Below, one piece after another: positions 10,919 to 22,880 of a stretch of 64,000 nucleotides of DNA (positions are counted from its first letter, which is position 1; every line of letters starts with the position of its first letter). The translations under genes were made by a program, and so were the position numbers. Source of the stretch: Malachius bipustulatus (Eukaryota; Arthropoda; Insecta; Coleoptera; Melyridae); contig OU342630.1 in assembly GCA_910589415.1 (NCBI GenBank), positions 81,216,186 through 81,280,185 of the forward strand, read 5' to 3'. Under the pieces are notes generated by a model. It was given only the letters and a program-made list of their open reading frames with translations. It ran no database searches and was not told where the DNA came from.

Positions 10919-11249
10919 CTTTATTCTTTATTTCTTTATTTAAATCTTTATTCGTAAGATTTTCGACTTTTCTAGCATATAACGTGGTCATCTTAAACCA
11001 CGGCGTGCTCCGGACGTGCCTAGGCTATAGTTTCTCTTGTGTTTGGTCACTCGGGTGTTCACGGTGTGTTTAGTGTTTGCGTTTGGTAGATTTGATGCAT
11101 ACAGCACGATATGAACATGGTATTCTATAAACTCCAGCAGAGTGGAAGCGCAGCATAGCTTGCGCACACGTAACCGCTGATGATGTCTATCGCAGCCATA
11201 GCTGAAGACGAAACGTTTGGTACAAATCTCTATGGACCACGGCAAAACA

Positions 11250-12980
11250 GCTCGGATTTAATTATGATTTCAATTGAAGCCAGCCATGAAAGGTACACAT
11301 CAATTATTCTCTCCTTTTGCCGTTTAAACAAGATCGTCTTTATGAAATCTTCGCGCAGAATTAATTGAGAAACGTTTTTAATAATTGAAGAAACGAACAA
11401 TTTGAATTAGAATTATAATATGACCCAGATGAACCAGAAAATTAGATGCAGTATGAAAATAAAATATGAATATAAGGCATTAAAACTAATATGACAAAGT
11501 ATAAAGTCTTAGAATTCATACTTCTTGAACTTCGTGTTTCTAAAATAGAAATAAACTAAGATGTGCATCTATTAAGTCCTTATTCTGGTGCACTAAATCA
11601 AAAATATATTCAAGAAGTATTTTCCTAAATACTTAGTTGAAACAATAAAATACATAGAATAGGAGTAACATATAATTAATTAAGAGATAAATATTATAGG
11701 CAACAGTCTAAAAGTAATAGAATTACTAACATTGGTCAACTTTATTTATTTATTTTCTTTTTTTTTCAAACGTTCTTAACCTAGTTTTTTTTCATTCCAA
11801 TATATGGACAATACACCTATAATTAAACTAAACCTATTGAATTGTTTTTAGGTTATAGGTAAGTAATTTTATACCTTTTAAAGATAGCTCCCCTTCATAA
11901 TATGGTTAAATGGATAACCCTTGCACAGAATTATAGTAATTATACAATAATTATACAATAGTTACTTTCAGCCGATAGAAAATTAATATCCACGATAATT
12001 ACTGAGCTATTGTGAAAATTATAATCACAATAATATTTGTATAATTATTTCACTTACTTCATTGAAAAATTTCAACAAAACTTTTTTTAGCCATGTCTAG
12101 GAGAAATAATGAAACGCTTTTTACTCGAGATGAACAGCGCAGTATTGTACTATTTGAGCGAGATCAATAAATTAATGAAGATTCTTTAGACTTCTTGGGT
12201 AATTCTGAATATTTTCCCAAACACTTCGTAGACCAAAAACCATAACTTTCAATAATTCAGATTCTGAAGAACACGCGGAAAATTCAACCAATTTTATCGA
12301 AAAAAAGGACAAACACAAGCGGAGGTCTTGGAAAATTCATCGAGTTCAAAATCGAAAACAATAAGTATTGAGAGATTACAATAAGTTTACCTTTTTATTA
12401 ATTATTGGAGAAAAAACCTGGATCCTGAATATTATAGGGTTCAGTTAAATCTTCGAGGAAACGACTGGCCCGACGTATATGAATATTTCATTTTTAATAA
12501 ATTACATTAATTTTTTAAATATGTACCTAGTTCAATACAAATTTACTTTCATATATCTAACGAATAAAATAGTACTTAAAACAGCCACTATTATCTCTAA
12601 ATAGTGCAATAATTGACATAAATGTGAAATATAATAATTTTAATTAACAAAAAGGGTTATCACCAAGACCCTGTTTTCTACCACACTTTGCAAGGCCTCT
12701 TCGTTTCTTTACATCAAACACCTATACATATATCCTTATAATACAGAAAGATAACATTTTATTAGTACTCAAAGGAGGTAAATGAAGAAAAACTGTATGT
12801 TTTGCTTGATTCATTTGAGAAATACACAACATCGCATTCATCCCCCACTCGGAAAACTTTAAATGTTGATCTTTATACAGGTTGTTTCGTTAATTCTATC
12901 CATTGTTAATAAAATGACGACATATGACACAACCCTACGAAAGTAAGTACAGACAACACTTCACCTAAAATGGAAAGGTA
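11250..12980. other. AT-rich DNA; one unidentified decayed reading frame
   Basis: Between about 12094 and 12510 there are coding-like pieces on the plus strand. One begins MSRRNNETLFTRDEQRSIV, and another reads YYRVQLNLRGNDWPDVYEYF before a stop. They are broken by stops and frame changes and I cannot assign them. No other gene or element ends are seen. Confidence 0.35.
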
Positions 12981-12986
12981 TTTATT
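12981..12986 (-). terminator. Candidate poly(A) signal AATAAA of exon 13006-13346
   Basis: The minus strand reads AATAAA 20 bases past the stop codon of the exon. It is close but plausible for a very short 3' UTR. Confidence 0.3.
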
Positions 12987-13005
12987 TAGAAACTCCCTGT
13001 CCAAG

Positions 13006-13346
13006 TTAATTTTGAAGTGTCATATTATCATTCGATTTTCCGATTTCATCAGAACTGCTTGTAATGGGTGCCATATCTGAATGCGTGTCGCGCCAGTGAA
13101 TGAATAGGTTATCTTCATTCAGGAATTGCTTCTTGCAGAACACACAAACGTGCTTTTCTTTGACAACGTAAGGTTTCCTATCGCAAACCATGGCGTGCCT
13201 GTTCAGATGATACTTTCTTTTGAAAACACGTCCACAGTCCGTGCATCCGTATCTCTTACCAGCGCCATGCTGTTCTACGTTGTGACGCTTTAAATGCTCC
13301 TTCCTTGTAAACATTCGATTACACGTTTGGCAGTGATATTGCAGAT
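13006..13346 (-). CDS. lola: lola-type alternative 3' exon with three zinc fingers
   Basis: The exon follows a TTTTTTCAG acceptor, starts with the phase-completing AT, and runs 112 codons to its stop. Three fingers are seen. The first is C-x2-C-x12-H-x4-H (MFTRKEHLKRH). The second is C-x2-C-x12-H-x3-C (RVFKRKYHLNRH). A longer basic linker (DRKPYVVKEKH) leads to the third, C-x2-C-x12-H-x4-H. A Ser/Asp-rich tail (SSSDEIGKSNDN) ends it. The layout C2H2, C2HC, C2H2 is shared with the cassette at 20589-20971, so the two are probably old paralogues that form a subclass of three-finger tails. This exon should give the shared BTB protein a distinct DNA target. Confidence 0.8.
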
Positions 13347-13855
13347 CTGAAAAAAATGTACGTTAGTATTGTTTAAATAGAAGTTTTATTAGCATACTAA
13401 AAGGAAAAACAAAGTACATACAGTAAAAATGTAACACACAAAAAGTATTATAGCAATAATAGTAAAATAAATAGTGAAATAAATAGTAAAATAATAGTAA
13501 AGTGTGCTGTTTTCAGACAACTTAATATTGTTCCAGTACTTTATAAATTGGTAACGAGACATTATAATTGCTGAAACAAAAGCATTCTGTTAATAAAATC
13601 AAAACAACATTCGCATTCATCCCTAGAAATTGTGGAAAATTGCAAATTTAACGTCTACTTACTGTATAATACGGTCTACATACAGTCAGTATACGTAACC
13701 GAATAATCTTTTTTCTACTCGTAACCTTTAATATGCATTATAAATATGCACCTATCACCGGCGTTAATCAATCTCATTAAGATACAAATTTTAATTAACG
13801 CACTGATTAAACTAACCAATAGCAGCACAGTATTTGGAATAGAATCGGTTCCTAT
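13347..13855. other. AT-rich intronic DNA, no gene seen
   Basis: Only a short degenerate AATAGTAAAATA-type repeat at about 13448-13500 is noted. Confidence 0.5.
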
Positions 13856-13869
13856 TCGCTCACAACTTA

Positions 13870-14107
13870 ATTATTTTTTTTAGAAAAGGGGGAGAATCGG
13901 TCTTCACTATGTAGTTAAGACAAAGTTGCTCCACACCGGTAATATGGGTTTGGAGCCTCTTGCTCATACACCCAGCCTCAAGTATGCCAAATAAATAGTA
14001 GAACGGACAATACAGACACCCAGAACTTCACCGAGAATCGAACTCAGTCCGACGGATCCAACGATCAAGCAGTTCTCGCTACTTAACCGCGAGGCCACGC
14101 CAGGCTC
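13870..14107 (-). mobile_element. tRNA-derived SINE with 14-bp target-site duplications
   Basis: TCGCTCACAACTTA occurs at 13856-13869 and again at 14108-14121, exactly flanking the element. On the minus strand the head has an A-box-like GTGGCCTCGCGGTTAAGTAG and a B-box-like GAGTTCGATTCTC. The body includes GGCTGGGTGTATGAGCAAG, and the tail ends in an A-rich run. The body and 3' part match the plus-strand SINE at 52860-53088, so both belong to one family. SINEs are moved by a LINE enzyme and transcribed by RNA polymerase III from the internal promoter. Confidence 0.85.
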
Positions 14108-14288
14108 TCGCTCACAACTTATTTCTGTATACAATTAAATGGCATCATGGAATGTCAAATTAATTATTTTAATTTAATTTTAATAAAATTAATATCATTA
14201 AAATGTTTGCTCTATTTTATGAAATAAAAAGGGTTGTAGAAAAACCAATGTACATGGAACTCGCAGATAATGACTATTAATACACTGC

Positions 14289-14595
14289 AGAATGGCGTCT
14301 GCAGATTCTGCGGGAAAGGAGACGAGAGGACGAGACACCACGTCACCTGCTGCTCAACTGCGATGCGATAGAACTCAAAAGAAGTAATGTTCTGGGCCAC
14401 CACCAGCTAGAGGCAGGGAAATTACTCGACCTTGATCCTCTCAAAATCCTGAAGTTTCTCAGGGAAACGTACTTGGAGAGGGTGCTTCACTAAAGGGATT
14501 CCACACCAGGCGAAGCATAGTAGAGGGGATACAATAGATCTTTTAGGTCGCAGTAACTTAATCACCCTCAAAAATACAAATACAAATATGTACAC
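14289..14595 (+). mobile_element. LINE 3' fragment (ORF2 C-terminus and 3' UTR), copy 1
   Basis: The plus strand encodes a zinc-knuckle-like CRFCGKGDERTRHH segment. After a one-base shift it gives LNCDAIELKRSNVLGHHQLE and then LKFLRETYLERVLH and stop, the usual C-terminal end of LINE ORF2 proteins. A shared 3' UTR (GATCTTTTAGGTCGCAGTAA) follows and ends in an AATACAAATAC microsatellite-like tail. A second copy lies in reverse at 41022-41323. Confidence 0.7.
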
Positions 14596-15589
14596 TCATA
14601 TGATGGTTTAAGACACTCGCCTACGGTCTGTATTTTAACCATCATATTCGTGTATTAATAGCCTTCATTATAAGCTCGTTGCATAATATACTCATCCAAC
14701 CGTTACCGATTATAATTTGGTAGAGTTTACAGGCTAGACACAGAAGAAAACTAATCCAGCGCCCGTTTTTCCAAACCATTTTCACGCAATTTCAACAAAT
14801 TAAGCGCCAAGGCAGACATAGGTGTCTTTTCATATTTCACATTGCATGCAGTACATACGCATCTGCATGATGAAGAATGAAGATTACGTTTCTGCTGTGG
14901 CACTTCTGTCTGACCAAGGTCTAGGTAGCATACGTTGGTTTAAATTAACGATATCTAAAAAATAGTGCATCCGCTGTGGGCTTGTAAATCCTCCTTCATT
15001 CGCGTAATTACTTGACTAGGCCAGTGGCACCACACCAGCACATATTATTATTAATAAAAATATGCGTGAGTAATCAGCATAATTTCAACATCAGGCTACA
15101 AAAGCCACCAAAACATTTGGTCATTCGAGCCTGATATTCGCGCAATTAGCAGGATATCGCTTAATTTGTGGATTCATATTCAGCATCGTGAATTTGCGTT
15201 CAAGTGGTCACAACAACATCAGCCCTTTCGAGACTCAACATATTATTACTATGCCTATTTTTTTAACTTCATCTAGTTTCTTAATGAAAAATAAAGAGAA
15301 AAATATACAATTATTGTTCTATCTTTAATATGTAGCGAACCGTCGAAGCGATTATTTTATTGTCAAGAGTATTTGAATCAGTAATGTTCAGTAAATGTTT
15401 TAGAAAATTAAGATCTAGGACATTCAAAATTAGCGATATACCTACTGACTTTTCCGATGAGTTTATTCATAAATTATAAATTATGATTGAATTTTTGGTT
15501 GTGCATGAATTTCTCGTCCTGTCAGAAGACTAAACATAGTTGTAATACTTTTTTGACTAATGCTTAACTAATAGTATCCTACAAGGAAC
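14596..15589. other. Intronic DNA, no feature recognised
   Basis: No open frame with a recognisable domain and no paired element ends were found. Confidence 0.45.
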
Positions 15590-16235
15590 TATACCGGGTG
15601 TTGCATCGGCAGACTGTCCATAGGAAATCCCATTTGTTAATACCTCCTAATTATTATCTCCTCGATTCATTTTAGAGCAAAAATTGTCTTAGACTTTTTT
15701 GAAGATGCTTGTACGTATGTTGAACTGATGTGCAAAATAGGAACAATTTTCATTCAGAGAATTAAAAGATTTTTTGAAAAACGTTTTCTAAAATTTATAT
15801 AATTAAAATGCTGTCCTGATACTTTGCTCAATTAAACCGCCAGCAAACGTCAAATTATTCAATAATTTTTGTCAAATCGATTTTCCGTGTAGTATCATTT
15901 AATCATGTTTACTTTTTCTTCTTTTTGTGCATGCACCTATAGAACATTTTTTCCAAGAGAATCGATTTGACAAAAATCAATAAATAATTTGACATTTGCT
16001 GGTGGTTTAATTGAGGAAAGTATCAGGACAGCATTAAAATTTTACAAATTTTAGAAAACTATTTTCAAAATATCTCGAAATTCATTTTTGCACGTGAGTC
16101 CATCATACAAGGTCCTTTAAAACAGTCGGTAACAATTTTGCTCTAAGCTGAATTGGGGAGATAATATTAGGGGGTATTAAAATTTGCATGGGAATTCCTA
16201 TGGACGATCTGCCGATGCAACCAACACCCGGTATA
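15590..16235. mobile_element. Large foldback MITE, ~300-bp arms
   Basis: The left end TATACCGGGTGTTGCATCGG returns inverted at the right end with few mismatches, and pairing continues inward for most of the 646 bases (for example ATGCTGTCCTGATACTTT against its complement near 16020). The centre is near 15925. TA at both tips fits a Tc1/mariner-type target duplication. Open frames across it are by-products of the palindrome. Confidence 0.75.
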
Positions 16236-16364
16236 TGGAATTCACAATTTACTGTAAATATTTCTATAAAGTGTATTCCACTTAAAACATTAAATTTATT
16301 AGTTAGAAATGGAACCACTTTTTGGCAAGAAAAACAAGACTCCAGTCTTATAATCCACTCTGTA

Positions 16365-17069
16365 TACAGTGCGTTATTTTATCTCTGTCACCATTTGGAT
16401 ATAGAGAACAAGCATACAGGTTTGGTTAAGCTAGAGGAAAATGCCAAATAAGAATCTGAAACAAAATTTATGGAAACTTCAGTCGTTGCTGAAATATCCT
16501 GAAAAAGCTGAAAAAATCGAAATTTCTTACATTTACCCTTTTTATGTGTTTCATCATCATATTATTATAGCATATTTTTTGTAGGGTTACATAAGCCGTT
16601 CCGGATGTCCGAACAGAGATACCCATTCGACATTTCAAAATTTTGAAAGACATCTAGGTCTTTATAACGCTTTCATACTAAAACTTTTATTTTTCTTATC
16701 TTCGTCCAATTGTTTTTTTATAACTGATTTTTTAAAATAGGACAGATTTGTGATTTCCTGGATTTGTTTATACCGAATGACATGAAAAACCAATATGAAG
16801 AAAAACGAAAATTGACTATGAAAACCCTGGGATCTAGTCAGCTTTAAAAAAATTTTAAATGTCAAATGAATCGCTCTTGATGGCATGTGCGCCTGCAAAA
16901 AATTATTGATTTATTTTCTACAAAAAAAAATGGGCAAAATATGAAGAAAATCTCAACTTTTCAACATATATTTTGGAAACGACTGAAATTATCCCTAATT
17001 TAGTTTTAGCTTCTTAATAAGCATAAAATAGTGCAACCTGTCTCTGATTTAATAACTCCGACCCTGTAA
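16365..17069. mobile_element. Palindromic family B, copy 1
   Basis: The arms are inverted around about 16700: TTCAGTCGTTGCTGAAATAT at the left is mirrored by GGAAACGACTGAAATT at the right. The right arm has the family core (GAATGACATG, then GACTATGAAAACCCTGGGAT, then AATTTTAAATGTCAAATG) also found at 34038, 37208, 38865 and 54863. Copies carry no protein. Confidence 0.6.
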
Positions 17070-20000
17070 TCTCTGCTAACTCTCGAGATCCCAATGGTAA
17101 GAAAAATAAAAAAACGCTCTGTAAAATTAAATTATCTTCAAATTAACATACAACGAGCCGTTTACGTTTTTAAAGGGGGTTGCTACCTTTTATGGTTTCT
17201 ATGCAAAGAGAGGGTATCCGATATATGCTTTAAAACAATCCGTGTGACACATATACCTTACCCTAAAATAATGAAGCTTGTCATATAACATTTTTCTCTT
17301 AGACGCTGAAGTTTAAGTTCTGCAAACTCATAATTGAAAATTTTTTTTTTTTGCAAACTTCATCAAAGCTTTATTTATTTTTCTCTCCCATTTTCTGATA
17401 GTAACTCCAAAAGAAAAATCTGATCAGTCTCATTGTACGTAGCAATAATAGTAGTAAATAGAACCAAAGTATTCTGTTTGAAAAAAAAAGTTGACTGACT
17501 TATCTTTTAGAGCTACTATCAGAAATTAGGACGGAAAAAATAAAAATGTCAGATGAATTTGCCAAAAATTAAAATATTTTTAAAATTTTTGTAGAACTTC
17601 AACACTCGTGAAAAAAAGTTACACGGCAAACTTGGCGCGAGGAACCCACTCATGATTGTTTTGAAGCATATAGATTATTAGAGGCCCTGTATATGAGACT
17701 CATAACTGTCCTCCCGTTAAATCACTTAAACAAATCGTGGGTCTCTTACCGTTCCGCGAAAAAAATCCATCGAAATCGAAATGATGGAGTTTCAAGTGTA
17801 AAGTGAAACACACTGTACACAAAAATTGATCCAATACTTACCTTAATAATTATCATAATTATTAACACCACCTTCAATAAGGATTAATTAAGGTCCTTTT
17901 ACAGTCGAAAGTACCTCTATTCATAATTTTTATTGTTAAAGATTAAATTATTAGGTAAATATGAAGATTGGCACTGAAAAAGGCGTAGGCAATTACGGTA
18001 AAAAATATAAATAAGGGAAACAAAATAAAATAGTAGGTACTATAGAAAATATTTATTGAAAGTAAATTAACAATATTTATGACTTCAAGGTAATCAAATT
18101 CAAAGTGTTTCAATTAATAGGTACCTAATTGGCAATAGAAAAAATACTGAACGGATAACTTTCTATAAGAACTGAAATGGACATTCTATGAAATTATCAA
18201 CTTTGTACCATCTGTTACAAAAATATGGTTCTTAATATGTTGTTAAAACAGGAAAACGAATTATAACCAACACTACTTAATATCAAAATATATGTACAAT
18301 GGTAAACTAGTTCTACAAAATAATACAATACATCGAAGAGAAACATTAAATGGAATGATATTCTCACAAAAATATGTAACGCTAGTAGAGTAATTATACT
18401 TATAAGAATAATGCATTACATAAAATTGAAGTATATTAAGAAATAACAAAAACTTCTAGAAAATATACCTAAGTAAGTATATAAGTACAAAAATAAGTGT
18501 AATTCTCGTAAGTAGATATGAAAATGTAAATTTGTATAAAAATACTAGAACCTATTCTATCTTATGTTATAAAAATGGTTAGTTTGTGGGAATTAAGGCA
18601 CATTTTATTTGTCGCTCGTTAATAATAATAATAAGGTTTCCAAAAAATATATGTATATTTTTTCATACCAACAATTTAAACTAACCTCCTAACTTACCCA
18701 TTTTATGAAAATAGAAAAATACATTGGAAAAAACCGATACCTAAACTACATACTAAGTAGAAATTTTACCTTAAAAAATTTCAGTCAATTCACGTATAAT
18801 AGGCACTCGCATATTTAAGTGATTTATTTACCCATAAAGTCCCTCAATTAGCAATAGATGAACAAAGAATAGTAATTTTGAACCATAAACAATTATTCTA
18901 TGTAATAATTTTGCTATTGTAATTGCTACCGACAATAATTTTGCACCACTGGAAGTATGAAGTATATTATTGGGAATGGCATATTCAAACTTGATTCTTG
19001 CTACGTAAACTTGGAGACGTTGTAGATATTGCATTTTAAGACTTTCTTTCAAGCTTAGATATTAGGATGAATTATGACTATTAACGAATTTTTTAAAAGC
19101 CGTCCTTCTACTTGAGGCGCACGATTTGACGTGAAGTAAACAGCTGCAATCGATACAAATATTCATAAAGTCAAAATAAACGTCACAGAGTTTAGATTCT
19201 CCGGAATGACTCTCGGACAAAAATATAAGAATTAGTATAATAATAATAAATATAAGAGAATTAATATTATGACGTCTTTATAGCACTTAAATTGGGAGGC
19301 CATGGAAATAAACATCCACAGAACCCTAACCAGATTTCAACTCATTAGCGAGAACAAATATAATAAAATAAAATCACTGTAAACTATCCAAAACATATCC
19401 CCTATGACCCTTACCTACATAAACAACCTCCCACTACCTACTCAAATCCGCCTCAATTAAAATGACCCTAAATAAAACAGACTTCCCCATTCCATGCTAC
19501 ACTCCCAATCTAAACATTCTCCTTGGAAACGATAGACCTCAAATAAACACGACCGTAACAGAATTTAAAAAAAAAACATCTTGCTGCATCACGAACAAAA
19601 TATTCTTCGCTATAATTAAAAACCACCCTTCATATGAACAACTTTACAGTGATGTATTAAAGGTAGCATCCTTTCTACACTCAGAGAATATTAGGCATAG
19701 TATCAGCTACTCGGCAAAGTTCTTCAGCATACTGCAAGCGCTAAAATATTTCAACACTAAGAATATAAAAAAAAGCTAATTCTTACAGATTACCTCAACG
19801 CCAATCACTCAATATGATACAGAACACCCCATTGCTACAGATATTCAGGTAGAAATGACCCCCACAACAATCATCGGAAAAATAGTTAAGTAGTTTAGAT
19901 TCCATACCAAAAGGGGCAACGAAATGGTAGAGCAGGTCCAACTTACGAAGGAAGCAGCTGATGGGGAAACACAGATCTAGTCATTATAGCTTGAATAAAA

Positions 20001-20530
20001 AGCTTATAAATAAGACATGGCAAACACGAGGCTTATCAAACACAAGCTGAATCGCCTCTGATTTTCATCAAATCTAAAAAATACTTGTTACAAAAATAGT
20101 ACCGAAAGATAATCGCCTTAAATAAGAGAAAAAATAATTAGTTAAACTTACAATGAGACATATACAAATGTCCAACTTACTAAACAAGAATATAGGTAAA
20201 TAATTCACCAGCAGCAGTATGTTTTTAAAATAATGCAGCAGTATGTTTTTAAAATAATTCACATATTGTTAATCGAGGGAGTCTCAAAAGAAAATCTTCA
20301 TATCTGTGATAATACGCAAAACTTAAAATTAAATATGTGAAAACGAGACATTTTCATAAGAAAAAAAATTAATAATGCAAGGAAACGGGTAGCAAGCTTC
20401 AAGTTCAAAGTCCCACCCATATATGCTTCCCTATTTCTAAACGTAATAAATTGGTATGTAAAATCGTGTACAAAATTCGAGTATTTTTTACTCTGAAATC
20501 TCACATTCACTTTGCGAGGGGAGGGATTTT
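17070..20530. other. 3.4 kb AT-rich stretch without a recognised gene
   Basis: The DNA is strongly AT-rich. A 105-codon plus-strand frame at 19462-19779 starts with ATG but has no recognised domain. Text beyond its stop (TDIQVEMTPTTIIGKIVK) looks coding-like, which hints at a decayed retroelement ORF. No zinc-finger cassette was found here. Confidence 0.4.
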
Positions 20531-20536
20531 TTTATT
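20531..20536 (-). terminator. Candidate poly(A) signal AATAAA of exon 20589-20971
   Basis: The minus strand reads AATAAA 53 bases beyond the stop codon of the exon. Confidence 0.35.
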
Positions 20537-20588
20537 CAGGTGGAAACATTTTCAGATCGTCGTTTCACATAATATTATTGTCAAAAAT

Positions 20589-20971
20589 TTATTCATCACC
20601 GTCAGTGCTTGTATTATTACTATTGTTAGTAAAACTGTTTAATAAGTTGGAATGATTCAGAGCCATATGTTTGATCCATGGTTTCTTATTCTTGTACTTG
20701 ACTTTACAGTCAAAACATTCGTATAGGGGTATTCCGTTGTTGCAAGCTAGAACGTGGTAATCGAGCAAGTACTTCCTCTTGAAGGTTCTGCTGCAATTTC
20801 GGCACCTAAAACCCACCTGCCCGAGTTTGAAAGCGTGTTGCTCAAAATAGTGCCTTTGCACGTGGTCTTTCCGTTTGAACTGCTTGCAACAAACCGGACA
20901 TACGTTGTTGGTGAAGTCCACGTCCTTAATCATTTGGGCACGAGTGGCACTACTAGCACTGCGGACTGGAT
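20589..20971 (-). CDS. lola: lola-type alternative 3' exon with three zinc fingers
   Basis: The acceptor is TTTTTCAG and the exon starts with AT, completing a split codon. It has 126 codons and ends with an acidic Asn/Ser/Thr-rich tail (NNSNNTSTDGDE). A leader of about 25 residues (PVRSASSATRAQMIKDVDF) precedes three fingers: C-x2-C-x12-H-x4-H (KQFKRKDHVQRH), C-x2-C-x12-H-x3-C (RTFKRKYLLDYH) and C-x2-C-x12-H-x4-H (VKYKNKKPWIKH). The same three-finger order appears in the 13006-13346 cassette. The next cassette upstream (21481-21710) begins only about 510 bases away, the shortest spacing in the array. Confidence 0.82.
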
Positions 20972-21123
20972 CTGAAAAATAATTCCTTTATTATCCAGTT
21001 CAACATTTATTAAAATTGGTACCTATACTGTTTAGTTACGTTACAAAATCTATTATAGATCAACATACCTATATCCGCATGCGTAAAATAAGAGTATTTA
21101 CAATGTCATACCTAACTATATTC

Positions 21124-21124
<1 letters not shown>

Positions 21125-21170
<46 letters not shown>

Positions 21171-21172
21171 AT
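21125..21172. repeat. (AAAT)12 microsatellite
   Basis: There are about twelve tandem AAAT units, followed by one changed unit. It lies between two zinc-finger cassettes. Confidence 0.9.
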
Positions 21173-21480
21173 ACATAAATAAAGGATAATATACTGCATT
21201 ACTATTGCAATTAACATAATGGTAACTAAATATTAATTACTTATAAAATCACAATCTGCCTCAGAGTACTACTGACTTATATTTATATACGATTTAAGAA
21301 AATTATTGAAGAATTTAGCAATTTTGCAAATAAAAGGTTCGGAAAGAAGAATTAACAGCTGACATCATAAATTATAATTTAAATAGTTACAGCACTGAAA
21401 CAAAGATAATAATAAAATTTCTAACAACGGTTAGATTATAGTCAAACAATAATTAATTATTATTGGTAACATAAAATTTT

Positions 21481-21710
21481 TTACAAATCAACTAATTCCA
21501 TGTAACTATTTATATCGGTTGGTTCTTCGGTTCTATGAGCTCCGATGATATGTCTCTTCATATTCGAACATCTTGTAGATTTAAAATCACAATTACTCAT
21601 TAGACAACGCCACTGTCTTCTGGAACCACAATCGTAACGCATATGTGCGTAATATGAGTTTCTTCTATAGTATTCCTTGTAACATATCTTGCACTGATAT
21701 TTTTCCGCTC
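21481..21710 (-). CDS. lola: lola-type alternative 3' exon: C2HC + C-x4-C zinc-finger pair
   Basis: The exon follows GTTTCAG, starts with GA, and has 75 codons and a TAA stop. Finger 1 is C-x2-C-x12-H-x4-C (KEYYRRNSYYAH). Finger 2 has four residues between its cysteines (CLMSNC), then x12-H-x4-H. The wider C-x4-C knuckle is shared with the cassettes at 29110, 30129 and 53385, so it marks a second subclass of tails. The C-terminal tail is acidic and polar (TEEPTDINSYMELVDL). Confidence 0.82.
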
Positions 21711-22515
21711 CTGAAACTTTTTTTTTATTACATTAAACACTATGACTTCAAACAAAGAATAAAAACTATGGGATTGAATGGAGAGTTATAAGAGGCGTAA
21801 AGTTAAACAAAAAATGTAATAATTTTCAAAACTTTTTATTCCACCTTAGTAATGAAACTTACTTAGGGATTATCATGGTTAAAGAACACTTTATAAGATT
21901 GTAAGTATATTATGCATATCTATTGAAGTACCTAAGTAAGTACATAAAAAGCATATAATCAAAACTCTTCACAAACGAGCCCTAGTCCAAAGGTAATAAT
22001 GATACACTTCCTCTGCTTGAGTTCCAAATAAAAGATCAGCTTGCGCTCCAAAGTAGCTAACAGTAACAATTGATAAAACATGGGAAATTTAGCTTATTCA
22101 GCGATTTCAGTGGTACGCTAGAGCTAACAATCTGGACACCAAGTAACCAGAAATCCAAGTAGCCATTAATGTTTGTAATTGGTTCAGATGCGGCAATAAT
22201 ATTCAACATTTTTTTACTCTCACCGACAAAGAAAACCACGACCTATAAGCTATGAAGAAAAAATCCAGCAATCTTTCATTAGCAAGTACTGGGTCAGGGT
22301 GGTCAATCACTTATATCTACCCCCGAAATTTTAAAGAGGTTAATTTTAAAGATAAAAAATGAAACTTGTAAGTTGAGAATTCATGTAATTAACACAGGAC
22401 CATTGAACGGCATAATTAGTTTAATTCATTAGGTCATCAGCGATAAAATCTGTAATTTGACAGTAAAGTGGCAAATCGATTTTTCTTCAATACATCGGTA
22501 GAGTTCGATTAATTA
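21711..22515. other. Intronic DNA, no gene seen
   Basis: Nothing recognisable was found before the DIRS element begins. Confidence 0.45.
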
Positions 22516-22541
22516 AATTATACTTCGATGATCACGTCCTC

Positions 22542-22676
22542 AATATCACCCTGTAGTGACGTTCACGAGCTCCAATAGTGCGTAATGTTTTCAGTTTTTT
22601 AAAATCCCCAGGTAGGTACCTATTACTCACCCGCACGTCCGGCCGTTATCTGCTGTAGATAGCTCATTATCGTTCT
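22542..22676 (+). repeat. DIRS left inverted terminal repeat
   Basis: It pairs without mismatch with 27519-27653. It contains CCCGCACGTCCGGCCG and the TAGGTACC palindrome. Confidence 0.9.
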
Positions 22677-22880
22677 TACGCTCGATACGTGCGCTAGTGT
22701 TTAAGAGAGTGTTGCTGGAAAATTACTGTAAAATGCCGAAAGAACTAAAAAGCAAAACACGAAGGAAGTTAGAAAAAATTAAGAAACATGGATAAACAGC
22801 TAAACCTTTCAAGTAAGTACAATAACTTAAAAGTTTTTATTTTTTTTCTTAATTGAGAGACATAAATACCCTTTCTGTCA

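Noticed and set aside
14041..14110. tRNA-like sequence with A and B boxes
   Set aside because: It is the head of a SINE with target duplications; no acceptor-stem pairing was found, so it is not a tRNA gene.
16103..16451. Overlapping frames on both strands
   Set aside because: They lie in the right arm of the large palindrome and mirror each other; no protein family is recognised.
19462..19779. 105-codon plus-strand ORF in an AT-rich region
   Set aside because: No domain, no splice context and no neighbouring element ends; possibly a decayed retroelement ORF but not supportable.
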